A DNA stretch of 9,548 bases, taken from assembly GCA_946886875.1 (NCBI GenBank), contig CAMPJN010000127.1:1-9548 (forward strand), written 5' to 3'. The position numbers and the translations under genes were made by a program. This document shows, piece by piece, positions 7,390 to 9,548 of the stretch (its first letter is position 1; each line of letters starts with the position of its first letter). This DNA comes from an uncultured Pseudomonas sp. Its GTDB lineage: Bacteria > Pseudomonadota > Gammaproteobacteria > Pseudomonadales > Pseudomonadaceae. The notes below the pieces were generated by a model, which saw only the letters and a program-made list of their open reading frames with translations, had not been told where the DNA came from and searched no databases.

Positions 7390-7407
7390 CCCGGATGAAA
7401 TCCGGGA
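7387..7407 (+). repeat. Copy 2 of 21-bp palindromic repeat, overlapping the cds1 stop
   Basis: Identical over 21 bases to 5247-5267 and in the same orientation, with a full GTAG head (7386-7389). The hairpin CCCGGAT (7390-7396), GAA, ATCCGGG (7400-7406) starts right after the stop codon TAG, which is itself the last three bases of GTAG. No T run follows, so it is not a typical terminator, but it may protect the 3' end of the mRNA. Confidence 0.8.
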
Positions 7408-7451
7408 CGATGTTCGGCACAAAATCGCTCCCGAAATGAATCAACAGCTCC

Positions 7452-7518
7452 GTAGGATGGGTTAGCCGCCAACAGAGTGTTCGTGCAAGTCATCCATTTA
7501 GGCGCGGCGTAACCCATC
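7452..7518. repeat. GTAGGATGGGTTAG-type inverted repeat
   Basis: GATGGGTTAGCCGC (7456-7469) pairs with GCGGC-G-TAACCCATC (7504-7518) over 14 bp, with a one-base bulge (G7509) and a 34-nt loop. It is headed by GTAG at 7452-7455. GTAGGATGGGTT...AACCCATC repeats are frequent in Pseudomonas and other gammaproteobacteria; here the spacer is longer than the compact form, as if the element had been stretched or interrupted. Confidence 0.65.
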
Positions 7519-7572
7519 ATGGCGCGCCGCGCCGAGCCACGGTTCGAAGTCTCGACGGTGGCGGACAGGCCC

Positions 7573-7639
7573 GTAGCCCGGATGCAATCCGGGGAAATTG
7601 CCGCCAACCCAACACCGCCCCGGATTGCATCCGAGCTAC
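7573..7639. repeat. Inverted pair of GTAGCCCGGATGCAATCCGGGG repeats
   Basis: The left arm 7573-7594 and right arm 7618-7639 are 22-nt inverted copies with one mismatch (C7578/A7634), separated by a 23-nt spacer. Each arm is itself a palindrome (left: CCCGGAT-GCA-ATCCGGG), headed by GTAG on the left and ending in CTAC on the right. Two inverted REP units around a short spacer is the layout of a REPIN/BIME. The right arm ends 34 bp before the next gene. Confidence 0.8.
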
Positions 7640-7673
7640 CAAAGCCGAGGGTTTCCTGAAAAAGGGAGAACAA

Positions 7674-8183
7674 ATGAGCGACTTCGAAATACGCCAAGCA
7701 CAGGCTCGGGACATCGATAACCTCTGCGCGCTGATCTTCGAGCACGGCCCCAACCCCTGGAATCATCTACCCCAAGATGAGGTGATCGCCCACCTGCGAT
7801 GCATTGCCGACGGCACGGTGCAGGCCGTGTTGGCTGAGCGTGGGGGCGAGTTGCTGGGCTTCGTCAGCTATCAGCTATCCAGGCACTGCGAACGCTATCA
7901 ACCCGAGGTGCGTCGCGGCCAACCGCACGGTTATATCTGCGAAGCCGTCACTCATCGGGCGGTGGCGGGGCAGGGGCTGGGCTCGCGTTTGTTGGCGCAA
8001 GCGGTGATGCAACTGGGCGAGCAGGGCGTCAGCGATATCTATATCGATCGTCACGAGGAGAACGCCGCTTCGGCGGGGATGATGCGCAAAGCTGGCTTCG
8101 CTGAGGTCGAAACCTATGCCGACCCGCAGCGCAGGCCCAATGGTTCTGGCCGTACCACCCTGTGTTACTTGCGTTTAGCTTGA
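7674..8183 (+). CDS. GNAT-family N-acetyltransferase
   Basis: Predicted cytosolic acetyl-CoA-dependent acetyltransferase of 169 residues, a usual length for a single GNAT domain. N-terminal FEIRQAQARDIDNLCALIF (4-22) is the typical first strand and helix; LGFVSYQLS (61-69) is the central strand pair. Motif A is ICEAVTHRAVAGQGLGSRLLAQAV (88-111), with the acetyl-CoA loop AGQGLG (98-103) where the first position, normally Arg or Gln, is Ala98. NAASAGMMRKAGF (130-142) is motif B with the asparagine. The acceptor (amino acid, antibiotic, protein or polyamine) cannot be told. The start has GGGAG at 7664-7668, 5 nt upstream, just after the repeat block. The DUF488 gene follows after 42 bp in the same direction; co-transcription is possible. 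Confidence 0.88.
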   Translation: MSDFEIRQAQARDIDNLCALIFEHGPNPWNHLPQDEVIAHLRCIADGTVQAVLAERGGELLGFVSYQLSRHCERYQPEVRRGQPHGYICEAVTHRAVAGQGLGSRLLAQAVMQLGEQGVSDIYIDRHEENAASAGMMRKAGFAEVETYADPQRRPNGSGRTTLCYLRLA

Positions 8184-8225
8184 TGCACCACAGCGCTGCC
8201 GATGCGGCGCCAGGAGAGGAGGCAG

Positions 8226-8621
8226 ATGATTCAGTGCAAACGGGTGTACGAAGATAGTTCGGCAACTGATGGCCGACGGGTGTTGGTCGATCGCCTGTGG
8301 CCGCGGGGGCTGAGCAAGGCAAAGTTGCAACTGGATGCCTGGTTGCCGGACGTGGCCCCGTCGACACAGCTGCGTCGGCAGTTCTCTCATGAGCCAGAAG
8401 CATTCGAGGCGTTCCGCATGCAGTACCGTGCCGAGTTGGCGGGCCATCCCGAGTATTGGCAGGGCCTGCTGCAGCCTGCCGAACAGGGCGTCTTGACCCT
8501 GCTGTTCAGTGCCCGTGATGCGCAGCTGAATAACGCCCAGGTTTTGGCCGAGTTTCTTGAGGAAGAGCTGGAACGCCGTGGCCCGCCAAGCTCGCCGGTT
8601 TGTTATGCCGACAGAATGTAG
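8226..8621 (+). CDS. DUF488 / YeaO-like protein
   Basis: Small soluble protein of 131 residues, of the DUF488 family that includes E. coli YeaO (about 115 residues). The function of the family is not established. Signatures are IQCKRVYED (2-10), RVLVDRLWPRGLSK (18-31), DVAPSTQLRRQF (42-53), LTLLFSARD (90-98) and NNAQVLAEFLEEEL (102-115). The C-terminal tail (116-131) is longer than in YeaO. An in-frame ATG lies at 8202, but ATG 8226 is preferred: family members begin with the IQCKRVY segment, and the purine-rich GGAGAGGAGG (8213-8222) sits just before it and would otherwise be inside the gene. It is 42 bp after the GNAT gene and its stop is 3 bp from the stop of the convergent oxidoreductase gene. 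Confidence 0.9.
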   Translation: MIQCKRVYEDSSATDGRRVLVDRLWPRGLSKAKLQLDAWLPDVAPSTQLRRQFSHEPEAFEAFRMQYRAELAGHPEYWQGLLQPAEQGVLTLLFSARDAQLNNAQVLAEFLEEELERRGPPSSPVCYADRM

Positions 8622-8624
8622 GAA

Positions 8625-9548
8625 TTAGCTTTCGGCAATCCCCAACATATCCCGCGCCAGGGCCTCGGCCACGCGAATACCGTCGACCCCGGCAGAGAGA
8701 ATGCCGCCGGCATAACCCGCACCTTCGCCAGCCGGGTACAGACCTTTGACGTTCAAACTCTGCATATCCGCACCACGGGTGATACGCAGCGGCGAAGAGG
8801 TGCGCGTTTCGATGCCGGTGAGTACCGCGTCGTGCAGGGCGAAGCCCTTGATCTGCTTGTCGAAGGCCGGCAGCGCCTCGCGGATCGCCTCGATAGCGAA
8901 GTCCGGCAAGGCCAGGGCCAGGTCGCCGAGCTTCACCCCGGGCTTGTAGGACGGCTCGACGCTGCCCAGGGCGGTCGAGGGGCGGCCGGCGATAAAGTCG
9001 CCAACCAGTTGCCCCGGCGCCTCATAGTTACTGCCTCCGAGCAGATAGGCCTGGGATTCCAGGCGCTCCTGCAATTCCACTCCGGCCAGCGGGCCGCCGG
9101 GGAAGTCCTGCTCCGGGGTGATGCCGACCACTATGCCGGCGTTGGCGTTGCGCTCGTTGCGCGAATACTGGCTCATGCCGTTGGTCACCACCCGATGCGG
9201 CTCGGAGGTGGCGGCGACCACGGTGCCGCCCGGGCACATGCAGAAGCTGTACACCGAACGGCCGTTCTTGGCGTGATGCACCAGTTTGTAGTCGGCGGCG
9301 CCGAGCTTGGGGTGGCCGGCGTATTTGCCCAGGCGCGCGCGGTCGATCAGCGATTGCGGGTGCTCGATGCGGAAGCCGACCGAGAACGGCTTGGCTTCCA
9401 TGTACACGCCACGGCCATGCAGCATGCGGAAGGTGTCGCGCGAGCTGTGGCCGAGGGCCAGGATCACATGACGGCTGAGCAACTGCTCGCCGCTGTCCAG
9501 TACCAGGCCCTGCAATTGGCCGTCTTCGATCAACACATCGCTGACCCT
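8625..9548 (-). CDS. COG2509-type FAD-dependent oxidoreductase (N-terminus cut by window edge)
   Basis: The C-terminal 307 residues of an uncharacterised NAD(P)/FAD-dependent dehydrogenase; relatives are about 530-540 residues, so some 230 N-terminal residues, with the first dinucleotide-binding motif, lie beyond the right edge. The frame is open to base 9548, so the GTG at 9536 is internal. Visible motifs, numbered from the edge: HVILALGHSSRDTF (27-40), the end of the FAD-binding fold; AKPFSVGFRIEHPQ (52-65); YSFCMCPGGTVVAATS (100-115), with two Cys; IETRTSSPLRITR (246-258); and the C-terminal FAD-binding segment GLYPAGEGAGYAGGILSAG (269-287) followed by DGIRVAEAL. This pattern is typical of COG2509. 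The substrate is not known. The gene points towards the DUF488 gene, with 3 bp between the stop codons and no visible terminator hairpin. Confidence 0.9.
   Translation of the reverse strand, partial: RVSDVLIEDGQLQGLVLDSGEQLLSRHVILALGHSSRDTFRMLHGRGVYMEAKPFSVGFRIEHPQSLIDRARLGKYAGHPKLGAADYKLVHHAKNGRSVYSFCMCPGGTVVAATSEPHRVVTNGMSQYSRNERNANAGIVVGITPEQDFPGGPLAGVELQERLESQAYLLGGSNYEAPGQLVGDFIAGRPSTALGSVEPSYKPGVKLGDLALALPDFAIEAIREALPAFDKQIKGFALHDAVLTGIETRTSSPLRITRGADMQSLNVKGLYPAGEGAGYAGGILSAGVDGIRVAEALARDMLGIAES

Noticed and set aside
6142..7422. 426-codon open frame on the - strand opposite the desulfhydrase-like gene
   Set aside because: No recognisable domain; the + strand has intact PLP-enzyme motifs and ribosome binding site.
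8202..8225. Earlier ATG for the DUF488 gene
   Set aside because: The added residues are not part of the family and would include the ribosome binding site of ATG 8226.

Overview
This is a GC-rich window with Shine-Dalgarno-led, tightly packed genes. The protein families and the GTAG-headed palindromes between genes fit a gammaproteobacterium of the Pseudomonas (sensu lato) type; this is inferred from gene content and repeat style, since no rRNA or phylogenetic marker is present.

Region 1 (1-4887, + strand) is the 3' part of a group-2 Mrp/Mnh/Sha/Pha multisubunit monovalent cation/H+ antiporter operon: a fused mrpAB (5' end cut by the window edge), then mrpC, mrpD, mrpE, mrpF and mrpG. The genes are separated by 1 bp, overlap by 4, 4 and 16 bp, and then lie 10 bp apart, and each has its own Shine-Dalgarno. 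They should be translated together into one membrane complex that exchanges cytoplasmic Na+ (or K+) for protons.

Region 2 (4888-5379) is a 492-bp intergenic stretch holding several palindromic repeats of different families, ending in a possible promoter.

Region 3 (5380-7389, + strand) is a two-gene unit: a 10-TM EamA/DMT-type exporter and, 9 bp later, a PLP-dependent cysteine synthase-fold enzyme that closely resembles Cds1-type L-cysteine desulfhydrases. Together they suggest a module that removes excess cysteine or a related amino acid by export and by breakdown. The same 21-bp palindromic repeat lies on both sides of the unit, and on the right its GTAG head supplies the stop codon of the enzyme gene.

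Region 4 (7390-7673) is a second repeat-rich gap, with at least three palindromic elements. Region 5 (7674-8621, + strand) carries a GNAT acetyltransferase and a YeaO-like DUF488 protein. Region 6 (8625 to the right edge, - strand) is the C-terminal part of a COG2509-type FAD-dependent oxidoreductase, convergent with the DUF488 gene and only 3 bp from it.

I found no convincing new system such as defence, phage or toxin-antitoxin genes. The parts most worth checking are the exporter-desulfhydrase cassette framed by repeats and the mix of GTAG-headed repeat families in the two gaps.
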